Below, one piece after another: positions 63,658-64,000 of a stretch of 64,000 nucleotides of DNA. A program made the translations under genes and the position numbers. The number at the start of each line of letters is the position of its first letter. The first letter of the stretch is position 1. Source of the DNA: Aphis gossypii (taxonomy: Eukaryota > Arthropoda > Insecta > Hemiptera > Aphididae); assembly GCF_020184175.1 (NCBI RefSeq), contig NC_065530.1, positions 19,569,260 through 19,633,259 of the forward strand, given 5' to 3'. The notes under the pieces were generated by a model, which was given only the letters and a program-made list of their open reading frames with translations, made no database searches and was not told the DNA's origin.

Positions 63658-64000
63658 CTATAAAATAAACCAAATTAATACATAAAAAAAAAGTATAAAA
63701 ACTTTTTTGATGATGGACATTTCTATACCGAAACGTCATATTGAAAAAAAGTAGGTATAACAATCGACTGATTAAAAACTTTACATTATTACACTTCATT
63801 TATATGTTACTGATTTTTAATTATAACATTAAATTTATCAGTACCTGTATCATGATTTATACGATATGGTTACTTACCTAATTTGATTATTATTATTTTT
63901 TTAGATGGGGGTTCTTAATAAAACCTAACTTAAAGTGGATTAAAAGACCCTCCTGGACACCACTTGGTTGGGCTTATAATATTTATAATTATATATAATA
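63658..64000 (-). other. Start of an upstream receptor intron
   Basis: AT-rich sequence 5' of the TM4 exon on the - strand. No TM1-TM3 coding sequence was found before the window ends. Confidence 0.5.

Noticed and set aside
1..64000. tRNA, rRNA, CRISPR arrays, prokaryotic operons or viral genes
   Set aside because: No cloverleaf A/B-box pairs, rRNA core words, regularly spaced short repeats with unique spacers, or viral protein motifs were noticed on reading both strands. The only regular tandem array is the 330-bp satellite.

Overview
This is an animal nuclear window, almost certainly from an aphid or a close hemipteran relative. It is strongly AT-rich, its genes are split by AT-rich introns with GT..AG borders, and islands of CpG-rich sequence mark exons and probable promoters. 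There are long low-complexity stretches and many small non-autonomous DNA transposons. No operons, bacterial ribosome sites, CRISPR arrays, tRNA or rRNA genes were seen. The taxon is inferred from overall sequence character and from gene content, not from a database match.

Four protein-coding genes can be supported. (1) SCAI, + strand, 17405-31440: 15 exons that join without a frame break into a complete 581-residue protein. (2) A large tail-anchored, mostly disordered protein of unknown function, + strand, 35138-44341: three large coding exons give 1374 residues, and the first intron needs a GC-AG border. (3) NELF-E, the RNA-binding subunit of the Negative Elongation Factor, - strand, 45670-49214: six exons, 280 residues, complete. 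(4) An adenosine-receptor-type GPCR, - strand, 61464-63657: only the last two coding exons (TM4 to the C-terminus) lie in the window, and the 5' exons lie beyond 64000.

Layout: 1-15.9 kb is gene-poor, with three isolated CpG-rich patches (about 1.0-1.35, 5.2-5.7 and 10.4-10.95 kb), a small hAT-like element, a long-TIR foldback element and a perfect 32-bp palindrome. The SCAI promoter/5' UTR island is at 15.9-17.4 kb and contains two upstream ORFs, one encoding nine consecutive cysteines. SCAI introns hold a Tc1/mariner-like MITE, a hAT MITE with a perfect 8-bp target duplication, and a 633-bp foldback element. Another long inverted-repeat element lies just downstream of SCAI. The tail-anchored gene (+) and NELF-E (-) converge, with 1.3 kb between their stop codons. 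From about 50.7 to 57.7 kb there is a satellite-like tandem array of about 330-bp units in two alternating subfamilies (21 units plus one decayed copy). The rest, up to the receptor, is AT-rich intergenic DNA.

The four genes do not form a pathway: two act in transcription (SCAI on MRTF/SRF, NELF-E on Pol II pausing), one is a cell-surface receptor and one is an unknown membrane protein. The most unusual items are the two-subfamily satellite with higher-order structure, the orphan tail-anchored protein with its GC-AG intron, and the poly-cysteine upstream ORF of SCAI.
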